DNA of 6,112 bases from NCBI GenBank assembly GCA_043738095.1, contig JAYSZI010000082.1, positions 1 through 6,112 on the forward strand. Direction: 5' to 3'. This stretch comes from Lysobacter_K sp043738095 (GTDB taxonomy: Bacteria; Pseudomonadota; Gammaproteobacteria; Xanthomonadales; Xanthomonadaceae). The notes under the pieces were generated by a model, which worked only from the letters and a program-made list of their open reading frames with translations, was not told where the DNA came from and searched no databases. Positions 5,873-6,112 of the stretch are shown piece after piece (positions within the stretch are counted from its first letter, which is position 1; each line of letters begins with the position of its first letter). The translations under genes were made by a program, and so were the position numbers.

Positions 5873-6112
5873 ATGACGGTCATGACCCCTGCCGGCCTCT
5901 CAAGATTGCTAGCAACGAATCTTCCCGCGGTCGACCGTCGCGGAGAGATCGTCGAAGAAATCTGCTCTGATGTAGTCCGCTTGAGACTTCCCGTACTTCA
6001 AACCTACCTCAGTCATGATCTGCCCGCGGGGTCGGGCAAGGTCGTTCTGTCGGGTCCCGTAACAATCGGCTTCGCAGAAACATCGATGTACGCCTGCGTG
6101 CATGCGTTCTAT
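5873..6112 (+). CDS. PaaI-like hotdog-fold thioesterase, N-terminal part (3' end outside window)
   Basis: The frame opens at ATG 5873 and remains open to the window edge, giving 80 residues with no stop. The sequence fits the N-terminal half of a PaaI/4HBT-type acyl-CoA thioesterase. A helix (LSRLLATNLPAVDRRGEIVEEI) is followed by the first strand VVRLRLPV. The loop SHDLPAGSGKVVLSGPV leads into the hotdog helix IGFAETSMYACVHAFY. In E. coli PaaI-type enzymes the loop is usually HGG and the helix starts A-D-T-A; here they read S-G-P (60-62) and A-E-T-S with Glu69. Glu is used as the catalytic acid in some 4HBT enzymes, so activity is still plausible. A TGA at 5864-5866 in the same frame rules out a longer start; ATG 5882 is an alternative. 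The ribosome binding site is weak. The acyl-CoA substrate is unknown. The protein is probably cytosolic and tetrameric or dimeric like its family. Confidence 0.78.
   Translation, partial: MTVMTPAGLSRLLATNLPAVDRRGEIVEEICSDVVRLRLPVLQTYLSHDLPAGSGKVVLSGPVTIGFAETSMYACVHAFY

Noticed and set aside
5909..6103. A 64-codon minus-strand frame starting MHAGVHRCF
   Set aside because: It lies antisense to the thioesterase frame at 5873-6112, which has a recognisable hotdog-family sequence; the minus-strand peptide has no family character.

Overview
The window reads as chromosomal DNA of a GC-rich gammaproteobacterium, most probably of the Xanthomonadales (Lysobacter/Xanthomonas/Rhodanobacter-like). This rests on GC-rich codon use from about position 516 onward, the character of the HtpG protein, and a heat-shock (sigma-32) promoter of the gammaproteobacterial type. 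The genus cannot be fixed from the sequence alone.

Layout, left to right. (1) Positions 1-238 hold the C-terminal part of a VapC-like PIN-domain toxin. Its base composition is clearly more AT-rich than the rest, and it runs into an AT-rich non-coding stretch (239-375); together they look like the edge of an acquired segment. (2) A good sigma-32 promoter (376-402) is followed by a leader of about 105 nt and then htpG (516-2435), the Hsp90 chaperone. A strong bidirectional terminator (2456-2492) follows it. (3) Positions 2493-2883 hold no convincing gene and look like decayed or repetitive intergenic DNA. (4) A DUF1697 protein lies on the minus strand (2884-3393). It is divergent from (5) a soluble sensor histidine kinase (3477-4649) with an RsbRD-type N-terminal domain. 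(6) A predicted outer-membrane lipoprotein with a class 3 lipase fold (4762-5691) follows; its start is set by a lipobox and a well-placed ribosome binding site. (7) A 181-bp gap contains a bulged hairpin and a short match to the right half of an integron attC site. (8) The window ends inside a PaaI-like hotdog-fold thioesterase (5873 to the window edge). This gene has no stop codon in the window, so stop-to-stop ORF finding misses it.

The genes do not form an obvious operon or joint pathway. htpG is an isolated, terminator-bounded heat-shock unit. The kinase has no response regulator beside it, and the lipase and thioesterase are separate units. I see no clear new multi-gene system. The points most worth a second look are the htpG control region, the kinase architecture and its non-standard G1 box, the attC-like half site, and the unusual active-site residues of the thioesterase and lipase.
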